DNA of 64,000 bases from Podarcis raffonei (Eukaryota > Chordata > Lepidosauria > Squamata > Lacertidae), in the NCBI RefSeq assembly GCF_027172205.1, contig NC_070614.1, positions 35,656,001 through 35,720,000 on the forward strand, in the 5' to 3' direction. Position 1 is the stretch's first letter. Each line of letters opens with the position of its first letter. The translations under genes were made by a program, and so were the position numbers. Shown here in pieces: positions 43,171 to 55,100 of this stretch. The notes under the pieces are model-generated. The model saw only the letters and a program-made list of their open reading frames with translations, was not told the origin of the DNA and did not search any database.

Positions 43171-46100
43171 TGGCCTGTGTGGTTTAAAAAAAGGGATCGT
43201 AATAGTTTCTTAGGGATGATGCTTTAGGTATTTTTCCTGGTGGGGATGGAAGAGGGAAGATGAGGTGTGAGGGCCCTCATACTCTTGAGCTGGCCCACTT
43301 TTGTAGGCGTTGGGAGTTGATTTGGTGGGATTTAATTTATGAGTAGGTATGGGTGGGATTTTGTTGAAGTACCACATGCAAACCATGTGCACTCAGGAGT
43401 AAGTCCCTTGATCCCAATGCAACAGGCTCCTTATTAAGTGTGCTATGGTGGTTTGCACTTACTTTGCACCCTTATTTAGTTAGGTCATTTCTTTTTTATT
43501 AGCCGTAAACCACTTCTATGGATGAGTAATGGACGTTGGCAAAAAAAATGGTTCCAGTATAGTAGAATAGTGAATTAAAAAGGCTTTGTTGAGATAGTCA
43601 TCAGTCTGGTTTTTTCCTTCTTTATGTTCAATCATGTTATTCAAGACAGTGTCCATATTTGCAGTAATAACAAACAGAGGAGTACCTCTGGTATGAGGAA
43701 GATGAGGGCTAGAAAACCACAAACCATTGGTCATAACATCATTTTGAAAAACTGAACAAGTTAGATGGATGTTTTCCTGCTTTTCATATTTTGGTTCTTA
43801 AGAGCAGGGCATCATACAGCACAGATTCTCTTTACCATATAGTTGTCACTGTTGCTATTATTTCAACTACCATGAAATATTTGGTCTTAAAAAGTTTGGA
43901 TGTATGAGGTAGAGCTGCAGGGAACCTTTTCCGCACAAGGATTGTGTCAGGATTTTTGACTAGATAGTCGGGAAGGATTTATGGGACAGTACATACTTCC
44001 ATCTCATTGGTGTGTAGTCTTTTACTTGCCAGCTGAGAGTAATTTTTCTTATAATATACACACCACCAGTTTTTCTGAAGAGATTTTGTTAGCTAATGAA
44101 AAAGTCCTTATTTCCTTCTCTTTATCAAAATATTGGTTTCTTACTAGTGTATCATAAAATAATTTTATAATGATCTGATGTATCAAAGGTGGCCTGTTGA
44201 TCTGAACACTGTTTATATTTGGTGGGGGTTCACATCACTTTCCTGTGAGTTACCCTTGTGCCTGATTCATTTTCAGGGGCCAGAGCACAGGCAAAGGACC
44301 TCCGCAGTCTCCCGTAAGTACTAGGAGCTAAGCCTTCCAGGGCCATAAGACAATTGTTGTACTTTGGGATTCCTGATTTATGTGATTTGGGTAACTACTA
44401 GATGACATCTGAGACCTAAGTAGCTGTGCTGTATTAGTTGTTGGGATGTCTGAATGAATGTTTCTCCAGGCCGAAATTTCTGTGGCTAAAAAGGCATCCC
44501 AAAAACAAGATTTAAGAGTCTTCCTATATGGCCAAAAAGGAGGGGGGAAACCTCTTCCATTAGTTATAGCTTCTTCTGCATGATACCTTTTTCTAAGAAT
44601 CTTAAACTTTCACAGATAAGAACAATTTCATGTAGTGAGAACTTGGTCAGTTGGCATATTTCAGGCTGGGTTTCCTGTAGTGTTTTAGAGCACTATTATT
44701 TTGCATCTAGGTGCAAAGGAGGCCAACTCATAACTGGTTACTAGTGGAAGATCTTCTTTTTTCTGAGTTTTCAAGTTCACTAGGGACACTACAGTTATGT
44801 CAGTGGGAGGCACAAAAACTGAAATGTGACACCAAATAAACCATGTGGTTTGTGTCTGGAGCCCACAGCAGTATTTGAACACTCCCTACCTGGCAGGAAA
44901 TTTCTGATACAATTGGTCTTTTCTACTTCATGCTCTCTGACCAAAGTGGATATGGGGCACCGTTATCTTACGATTCCCCAGTTCCCTGCTTAAGGTCCTA
45001 AAACTAGCTTGAGCTTATGAAGGAAGCAGGTGATTCAATAGTTATTTAACCCTAAGGTTAGTATTGTTAAATTAACCATTTGTCATTCCTGAAGCTGCAT
45101 ACCTAATACTTGGAAGTGACAGAGGGCAATATAGCGTTATAAACTTTCTAATAAACCTTGTCTGTCTTTCCTCTCTATCTATCACCAGGTTTTTGAGGGT
45201 GTCTATAACAATTCCCGAATGCTGCACTTCCTCACAGCAGTTGTGGTGAGTCTCCAAGAGAGAAGCTAGGAGAGTGTAGGATTTGAAGTGTCAATATGCA
45301 GGTGGATGGTTCTGCAGTAAAGGGTGATTCTTGTGGCATTTCCCCCCAGTCCCATCACTTGGTTTGGTGAGCCTTGCAGGATAAGCACCTTACTTACTGT
45401 TTGTTGCACCTTACTGTTCACATTGTGTGCTACCTATTCATTCCTTTCCCAGTGGTTTTACTTAGGTTTGTTTCCAGATGGTTTTGTGAATATGAGACAT
45501 GGTCACTGTAAGAACAGGACGCTAGAGAAGAGCATGAATCTCTTAATTTCAGGGTCGTGGATTTGAGCCCCACATTGGGCAGAAGATTCCTGAATTGCAA
45601 GGGTTGGACTAGATGACTCTTGTGGGTCCCTTCCAACACTACAATTCTATGATCTTTTACCTGAAGCCACATGCAGGTTGTGATGATTGCTGTTAGCCCT
45701 GATATGACCAATATTGGTGATACAGCCCAAATTATTGGTTCTAGTACCATTCCCCCCCCCCAAAAAAAAGAAAAGAAAAAGGAATGCTAATAGATATATT
45801 TTCTTCCTCTTTTGGTGGCATAGTTCTTGGAAAAAGTTGTTGATTGGATTGAGTTAGAGGGGCTTCAGTTTATAACTTGAAATGTCATTCACTATTTCTT
45901 AGTGTTATTTCTGCCTTCTTTTTCTCTTGACAGGGGTCCACATGTGATGTGAAGGTGAAAAATGGAAACACATTTGAGGGGATTTTTAAAACCTTGAGCT
46001 CCAAGGTGAGTGCTTGGTTTGGCTTTCCTAGAGTGTTTGAAAGTATGTTCGAGTATTAAAAGGATTTTTCTCTGCCGTCTTTGTATTAGAACAAGTAGGG

Positions 46101-49100
46101 CCTCATCACCAATGGTTTCAATGCATCTGTGGTATGCACATTTCAGCAAGTTAGCATTAAAGACGAGGTCCCTCCTTTAATTTTTCTTACGTGTAACATG
46201 GCTGTTACTTCACTGGCGATAGCATGACACTTTCTTCACTTTTGGCCACATTGTTCTGCATTTGTGATACTGTGTATCATTCTGGTTGTCTCACCTCTAA
46301 AAGGGTCTTGTAGAGTTGGGACAGGTTCAGAAAATGATAAGGGGATGGGGCAGCTATGAGGCTAGGTTACAGAGTTAGGGAGTTTTAGTTTAGAGAAAAG
46401 GCGAGTAAGCAGTGATGTGATAGTTTACAAAATTATGCATGGGACAGAGAAAGTGGATAGAGAGAAGTTTTTCTCCCACTCTCCTAACACGAGATCTCAC
46501 GGGCACCCATCTAACTTGAGAGACCTTAAAGCATGATTAGACAGATTCATGGGCGATAAGGCTATGTACTACCTCCATTGTTGAGGCATCATCATCAATA
46601 CCAGTTGCTGGGAATGGCAGGTGGACAGTGTTGTGCTGGTGTCTAGGTTGTGGCCTTCTGAGAGGCATCCGGTTGGCCACAGGATGCTTGGTTAGATGGG
46701 CAAGTGACCTAGATCCAGCAGACTTTTCTTACGTTCTTTTATTTTGGGGAAAAAAATGCAACCACTCGAAGCAAGTCAATGGACCATGAAGCTTATTTGC
46801 TTTGAGACTTGCTTTAGCAGGGTTTTGGGTTTTTTTTTTAAATCACACTAAATAAGAGCTGATCTAGAAAGAGAAGGATTTTTTTTTTTGGAGTGTGCCA
46901 TGTGTGGACACATTAGTGCCAGATGTTAGCTGCATTAAAATCATTGGTTTTTCTGTTGATTTTTGTGGACAGCTCTTCTGTTCCTGGGGACATTTCAAAA
47001 TATAAACATGGTGTGCCTTTTCTCTACCGTACATTTGTTTTGGCAGCAAGTGAAGGTGTATCTCTTTCATAATCTTTTAGAGTTACAATGGATGAAGTCA
47101 TTTTAAAGTCTTTTATAAGGATTGGTTTTAATTGATTATATTTTGTATTTTATGTACATCACTTGTGATTGTGCTGAAAAGTAGTATAAAAATTTATTGG
47201 TAAAAGAAATGGCATCACGTATGCAGACAATGAGAAGCACGCTCTACCTATTTTCTGCTTGTGCTGTTCCTTTCTCATTTTCCAGCTACCTCATTTCTTT
47301 TTCCCATCTGGCTTCCTGAGCAGCCCTCACTGGGCTGTTCCCCCGTAGGAATTTTTCTGAAGACTTTTAAAATTATTGAATCTTTAAGGTACCCCTAAGT
47401 CTGCAGACACCTCCCGCTTGAGTGTTACTGTTTTGGCTACATAAGTACGGATACACTCATCTAAAGATCAGAAATAGAATATAAGATAAAATCCTGTGTG
47501 TGTCACCCCTCACAAAAAGGCCTAGCACCTTGCTTGTTTGAGAATGCAAGGATGGGGCCTGATATTAGATAGTTTTCAGTGGGCCACTTGATGTCATGAA
47601 ATATGGGTATTCTTTCAGTTTCAGCTAGCTCTATGTGGGTAGGGATGTGTGATAATATATGTTAACAGGGATTGTGTTTGCAGTTCGAGCTTGCTGTGGA
47701 TGCTGTGCACAGGATGGTACCTGACCAGGCAGTAGGGCCCAGGAGAGAGGATATTGTGGACACCATGATTTTCAAACCTACCGATGTCATGTTGGTTCAC
47801 TTCCACAATGTTGACTTCAACTATGCCACCAAAGGTAATACAGCAGGGTTGAGGTCTGGTGTGTGACCAGGGGCTGGGAGAGCTTTGATCTTTTCCAATA
47901 TGGCCTTTGCCTCTGCTCTGTGTCCTAGATAAGTTCACAGATTCTGCCATCGCCATGAATTCCAAGGTGAATGGGGAGCATAAAGAGAAGGTGCTACAGC
48001 GCTGGGAAGGAGGAGACAGCAACAGTGATGATTATGACTTGGATTCTGACATGGCAAGTGTTCTGATCTGGGTGAAGCAGCAAAAGACGAATGCTTGGGG
48101 CTGGTGCTGTGGGTTGATGCCTTGCTAAGCTGTTCTTTTGACAGAGGTACCTCACTGTTTAAATGACTGCTTTGTCTTTCATTTTAGTCTAATGGCTGGG
48201 ACCCAAATGAGATGTTCAAGTTCAACGAAGAAAATTATGGTATAAAAACCACCTATGATAGCAGCCTCTCCTCTTATACGTGAGTTAACACTTTTCAGTC
48301 ATTTCTGTACTGAGGGGTACAGGGGAGGAAGGATTTGAAGCAATATATCAGGGTTGTCAGTGTATCCTCCAGATGCTGGATTACAGCTCCCAGCATTCCT
48401 AACTATTAGTCATGCTGCCTGAGGCTGATAGGAGCCAGAGTCAAGCAACATCTGCAGGGTGCACAAAGGCTGCCCCTGCAGGGCATGTAGATGGTATGGC
48501 TATTTAGGATAAATCTGGAGGCCCTAGACTAAAGAGTGGAGCTGCAGTGCAGGGGGATCCCAGGTTAGTCAGTTGTCTATTTAGCCCCCGAGAGCGAGTA
48601 ATTATTGTCAGCCCCTACAAGTCATTGACCAACTGGTGAAAAGTAACAGGCAAAAGAGCAGTGGACTGAGTGCTGACCTTTCGGAACCCTGAAACGGTCT
48701 TCGCTACCAGACCTGTGTTTGTCTTTCTCATTCACACCCACACCCCTACACCTTACTCATCAATAGTTATTGGTGGCTTTCTAGAGAAACCAAGAAACCT
48801 GAGCATCAGTCAAAAGCAATGAAGGATTAATGAGGTTGGTTTTTTTGTTTTATTTTGCTAGGCAGGGTTAAACTCTCAGGAGATGATCTCAAGCTTAAAT
48901 GTGGCAAATGTTGTTAACCCACCCTGGAGTGATGGAGCGGGCTGGAATTTACTGTATTTATTGCTTAGAAGCTGTAGAACGTTTGGTCTTGTGAGGGTAG
49001 AGTACCATGATGCAAATGAAGCCAGGGCTTGTATGTAAGGTTTAATTACTTTGGGATATCTGCACCTGCATTTGCATGGGCATGTAGCTTGAATACCAAG

Positions 49101-52100
49101 CATACCAGATGTCCAGGGTTCTCCTGCCCTAAAATCTACTGTACAGATGTACCAGGCTCTCCTAATGCTCACATCTTTCCCCCCCCAAAAAACCCAGTTT
49201 GTGGGTGGCTTTTATTTTTCCATCAATCCACAGTCTCCTAGTGTGTTCTAAAAATGTAATGTGTTGCTTGGAACTTTGCCACCCTGACATCTAAAATTCT
49301 TAAATGTTCAAAGTTTGTAAAGTTAATCTTTCTTGCTTATGCTGCTACGTTTTCATTTTCAGCCCTTGACATTCACTGTTCATACACTGTATTAAAGAAA
49401 GCTTTCTTCTTCTTCAGTTAGAATTAATTTCCATGTGCATGTTTGTGTGGGAAATCGATGTTGATGAAAGTTTGGTTACAGTAGAATCTGAAGCTCTCAA
49501 TCCCTTCATAGGCCAGACAAAGGACTTGAACTGCTGGAATATATTTCTCCAAAGTGGAGCTTGGGAAAAGTATTGGGTGGTTCTGTTCCTTTGAGGGCAA
49601 CAGGCTTGTGACTATGTGTGATTGGTAGAGCGTGTTTGTTTTGTCTCCTTGCTTATTCTTCTTCACTGTACCATCTGTGCATGGTAGTGTCCCTCTTGAA
49701 AAGGATAACTCAGAGGAATTCCGGCAGCGAGAAGCAAGGGCTGCCCAGCTGGCCCGGGAGATTGAATCGAGCCCGCAATACCGACTGCGCATTGCTATGG
49801 AAAATGATGATGGACGCACAGAAGAGGAGAAGCACAGCTCTGTGCAAAGACAAGTGTCGGGAAGGGACAGCCCCAGTCTGGCATCCAGGTGAGAAGTGTG
49901 AGAATTAGAGGCTGGTTTTGACCCAGCAGCAAAATCCCTTAATTGACATAAGGCAAGTTGGGTTTCCACTGCATCTCTTGGGAGGAAAGAACAATGTTGA
50001 CATCCACTTTTAAAGGTTGGTACCTGAGAACTTACTCATCTCATATACAGGGGGGCTGCCAGCCTGCTTGCTTTGAAGGCATCTTGTCCATTTTCCCTTC
50101 TTGCTTTCACTCCAAGCAAGGTACCAGGAATTATGCTACCACAATATTTTCTTTCATTGTAGAGAGGGCAAGTACATACCCCTTCCCCAGCGTGTCAGAG
50201 AAGGCTCAAGAGGAGGTGTACGCTGCAGCAGTTCTCGGGGTGGGAGGCCAGGTATGGGGTCTTTACCACCCCGTGGAAGTGCACACCACTCAGAAGGCAA
50301 CACTGGCTCCATTCCAGAGCAGCGAGGCATCAATGGAGGTGAGGCTTACTTTCCCAAGCGTAGAATGTGGAAATTTGAATAGATTGGTGCAGTTACTTCT
50401 AGAGGATTTAAATGTCTGTTGAATTAGTTGATTAAGCTCCCACAGGTGGCTGTGGAATTTCCTCCCCTCCTATGTTGGTTTTCGGGGCGGGGGGAGGGAA
50501 TTACCGTATTTTTTGCACCATAACACTCACTTTTTTCCTCCTAGAAAGTAAGGGGAAATGTCTGTGCGTGTTATGGAGCGAATGCCTACGGATGGCAGGG
50601 GGATCTGCTGCAGTCGTGAGCAGAGGATCCATGGTTCCCCTTCCTTCCCTCCTCCGTGGCTCGCTTTGAAACAGCAAAGCGGGAGAAGAGCCGCTGAGTG
50701 GGGAGGAGAGAGGGACAGAGAGCCTGCTTCTTTAAAGGAGCAAAGCGGGAGAGGAGAGGAGCCGCTTACACGAGTGTAAGCAGCTCCTGTCCGGTTGGTT
50801 CCTTTAAAGCAAGCAGGCTCTCTGTCCCACTCTCCTCCCCACTCAGCTCGCTACATAGCAGCAAAGTTTTTCAGCTCGCTAAGCCAGGGATGAGCGGGGA
50901 GGAGGGAGAAAAGAAGAGCCTGCTTGCTTTAAAGGAGCAAAGCGGGAGAGGAGAGGAGCCTTCTCCTCTTATACCCCTCTTCTGCATTATTAGCAGCATC
51001 CTTCTCCACCCATCCACACGTGCTTCTTCTCCCCTTAAACCCCTCTTCTGCATTATTAGCAGCATCCTTCTCCACCCACCCCACACGTGTCCCTTGTCCC
51101 TTGAGTGCTTTTCCTTCCCTCCCCACTTAAAACATGGTTACAAAGCACAGATCCACATGGATCCTCAGGATTTTTGCACTGGGTCACCCCAAATTCACCA
51201 TCAGATCACATAGCATGTCCATGGCTACATCTTGCACCAATAAAACCACGCACCCACTGTTGCCTGGGGCCGCAGTGGTGCAAAAACGTGGTTACAAAGC
51301 ATGGATCCACATGGATCCTCAGGATTTTTGCATTGGGCTACTCCAAACTCACTGTCAGATCACATGTCTGTGGCCACAGCATGAACCACAAAAATCATAC
51401 ATCCACTGTTTCATTTAGAATATTTTTTTTCTTGTTTTCCTCCTCTAAAAACTATGTGCGTGTTATGGTCGGGTGCGTGTTATAGAGCGAAAAATACGGT
51501 ATATTCAGTGTTCTTTTAATTTTTGGGCATGACTTTCCCTTTGAGACACCCATGATGGTGTTAGGTTGCGATAAATACTGGAATTTCTCCCACTTTCCAG
51601 CAGTAGAAAACTGAAGATAGCAAAGGACCACTTGGTGTGTCTGCGTGGCCTCTTCATCTGCTTCTGTGGTTCCCTTCTTCTAGGTCCATCCAGAATGTCT
51701 CCAAAGTCTCAGCGACCCATCCGAGGAGCTAAGAGCATGTCTTCCCCTTCCAGTCGACCCATGGAAGTCTCACCTGCAACTTCTTCAGGTAGAGCGGGCA
51801 GTGGAATTAAAGTGGAATTTCCCCATGACCCTCAGTAAACACCTGTGCTGGGTGTGATGTTGCTTACATCTAATAACTTTGCTTTTCTTACACAGTGGGT
51901 CGCCTCTATGCTCCACGTTCTCCTAAGTCTGCCTCAACTGTGCCAGTCTCTTCCCAGGATCCCCCAGTGGGATCAACAGTTCCTGCTGCTCCTGCATCGC
52001 CTTCTGAATTGAGGCCTACTATGGAGTCTAGTGCTTCCCCAACCCCGCCTTCACCCAAGGTTCCAGTACCTGCCCCTGTAGCTGCTGTTGAGGGTAAGGA

Positions 52101-55100
52101 ATCACACTGGAGGTGAAGCTAGTCTGGTCCATTCCTAGCACAGAATGGACCTAGGCATCTTTTCTCCTAATGAGTTACATAGTTTATCAAATCTCTCGAG
52201 AATTTGATCAACTGAAAGAGCTTAAGACAAAAGATGAAGCCAGGCTCCTCACCTTAAGAAAATGAGCAGGAGTAGATGCTGAAGATTCTTACATAGAAGA
52301 CACTTCTCACTTTAAGGCTCACTTCTGGATTCTCTGTTCCATTCCTAGTTAAAGAGGTGCCTAACTCTGCCACCAAAGAACCCAGCAGGACCTTGGAGGT
52401 TATGGGCCCCTCAGATCTGGTCAAACAGGCAAGCAAAGGTTTGTGTCTTCTGAACTTTTTGAGTTCTCTGCTCACTTCTCTTTTGAAACCTTGGGTTCTG
52501 TTGAGTGCATTCTGCAGGTGATTTATATTTTCTACTTTTAATATTAAAAAACTACAAATATTAGTAAGAAAATATCTGGCATTCATGCAACAGTTCCTGA
52601 ACAGTGGCTAATTCCACAAATACTTTTCAAGGTTTTGGGATTGGAGTTCTAAATCCTTTGTTACGTAATTGCTTTGACACTTACCCTGCTTTAGGTCTCC
52701 AAAATGAGCAGAAGAGAAATCAGCTAGAGGAGCTACGGAAATTTGGGGCCCAGTTTAAGGTGAGAATGTTCTCCTTTTCTCCCATCAAATGTACTTTGTG
52801 GGGCAGAGCATTCATGTGTTTCTGGCACCGTTGCTTACTCCATGTCTACTTTCTCCAAGCTGCAGCCCAGCCCCTCCCCAGAGGCCACACTGGATTTCCG
52901 GACCAAGGAGCCTCTTGAAGGAAAGGTGAAGGACAAGCCCCCAGAGGCCTTGGTTGGAGCAGGGGGCACATGTGAGGTACCTGATGAATCCCCCAAGCCC
53001 AACTTAGAGCTGTCTGAAAGCAGCAACAAGGAGGAAAAAGGGCCCTGTGAAGGCATGGAGCGCCAGACCCAGACTGCTAGTCCTCTAGGCAAAGGTGACG
53101 CAGATGACAAGGAGGATGGTCCTGTCTCAGAGTGAGTTAGTGCTGGCAACCACAGCAGATGCGTTTTTACTCTACATTTCTTGTGGACTTCTTTGTAATT
53201 TCTGTTGTACTTTTCTCCAGGCAGGTGAAGAAGTCTACCCTGAACCCAAATGCAAAGGAGTTCAATCCTTCAAAGACTCTCCTGTCTGTGGTGTGTAATC
53301 TGGGGAACTAGCTCTGTGGTTAGTGTGCTTGCATGGGAGGGGGGAGGGTGTGTATCTGTGTGCTGCAGTAGAAATGGTCATACTGTGTCAGCTTAGGTCA
53401 ATATCCTATAGGCTCCAGCAGCTACCAGGAGATGATTGTCAGTAGATGGGTAAGGCTTTTTTACTCCCAGTTGTTTAACAATAGCAGCAGCAGCAGCAGC
53501 AGCAGCAAAATGGTCCCTCCATTATAGCTCTGAAATGAAAGAGAACTTGGAGCTCCATTGACTTCTGGACCACAAAACCAATTTCCAAGTTCAGAATTCC
53601 AAGTGTATGGCTTCCGCACTAGGCTCTGGTTAGAGGATATTAGATGAGTTCTTTACCCCCTCAAAAGTGACTTGTTTCTGTCACTTGTTTCACACCCTTG
53701 CTCTACATTCTGTTAGTTTCTCTGTGTTCATAGGTGCTTATTTAATCTCTGATTACTTCCTCCTATCTGTACAGAACAAGTCAACGAGCACACCCACATC
53801 GCCAGGACCACGCACCCACTCTACACCCTCCATCCCAGTGATTACAGGGCAAAGTGGCATGTACAGCCCACAATACATCTCTTACATCCCACAGATCCAT
53901 ATGGGCCCAGCTGTGCAGGTGAGAAGGGGGTGGAATGATGTGTGGATGGTCCTGCCTTTGGATAGAAGGGTGAGCTGCATAATCATTGGTTCCTTTTGCA
54001 ATTATTGCGGAGGCTAGTGTTAGAATTAATTGGTATGTCCCGTGTCTTTTGCAGGCACCCCAGATGTACCCTTACCCTGTTTCTAACTCTGTGCCTGGAC
54101 AGCAGAGCAAATATAGAGGAGGTAAAGGTAAGAGGGTTAAAGATTAAGGAGCCATGGTGAATGTTGGCTGGAATGTATACCTGCTGTGCAGCTTTGGTGG
54201 GGTGTGCAGATTTGAACTGGCTTCCCTACATGAATTTTCTTTCTGCACAGGCTCTCTGCCCCCGCAGCGTTCAGACCAGCATCAGCCCACCTCAGCCCCT
54301 CCCATTATGCAGGCAGCGGCAGCCGCAGGGCCCCCTCTGATGGCTGCCACTCCGTATTCCTCATATATCTCCTACAACCCCCAGCAGTTCACAGGACAGC
54401 CAACTATGATGCAGCCCATGGCACACTACCCCTCGCAGGTGGGTATAATGTGTACTTCAGTAGAGAAGCCTACTGTGCTGACCTTTGTGCCCCACACTAT
54501 CTAATTCATGTTCTTCTCTCCAGCCTGTATTTGCCCCCATGCTGCAGAGCAACCCACGTATGATGACTTCTGGCAACCATCCCCAGGCCATTGTTTCATC
54601 GTCTACTCCCCAGTATCCCCAGGCAGAGCAACCTACGCCCCAGGCTCTTTATGGTGAGTTTGTACAGAGCCTGAAGACATGTCTGTTCTGGGCTTCTCTT
54701 CCTCCCTCCCCCCTTGCATTGTTGACCACTGCTTGCTGCTTCTCTCCCCAGCCACAGTGCATCAGTCGTATCCCCACCATGCCACACAGCTGCATCCGCA
54801 TCAGCCTCAACCAGCTACCACACCCACGGGCAACCAACAGCAAGCGCAACATGCCGCCCCCAGCCCTGTGCAGGTACTAGTGTGGGAGGCACTTGATGCT
54901 TGTTTGCTCTTGCGACTTGCACAGTTTGATTTTGTGTTAGAGATTAGTGCTGGGGTGACCCTTCAAGTTCCAGTCTGGAAATTCTAGGCTAGCTCAGAAA
55001 GGGGTAGTCCTACATTAGGAGTGGAGTTGTCACCATTTCTTGTCTCAGCTGAAGTCTTAGAGCTGCTGTGTGTGTGGACTCCCAGGAATAGACTATCGCA

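Noticed and set aside
50504-51499. Alternative ATXN2L exon or nested gene (open frames of 90-170 codons)
   Set aside because: The frames lie wholly within a TA-flanked MITE with internal duplications and lack protein-like conservation or splice context.
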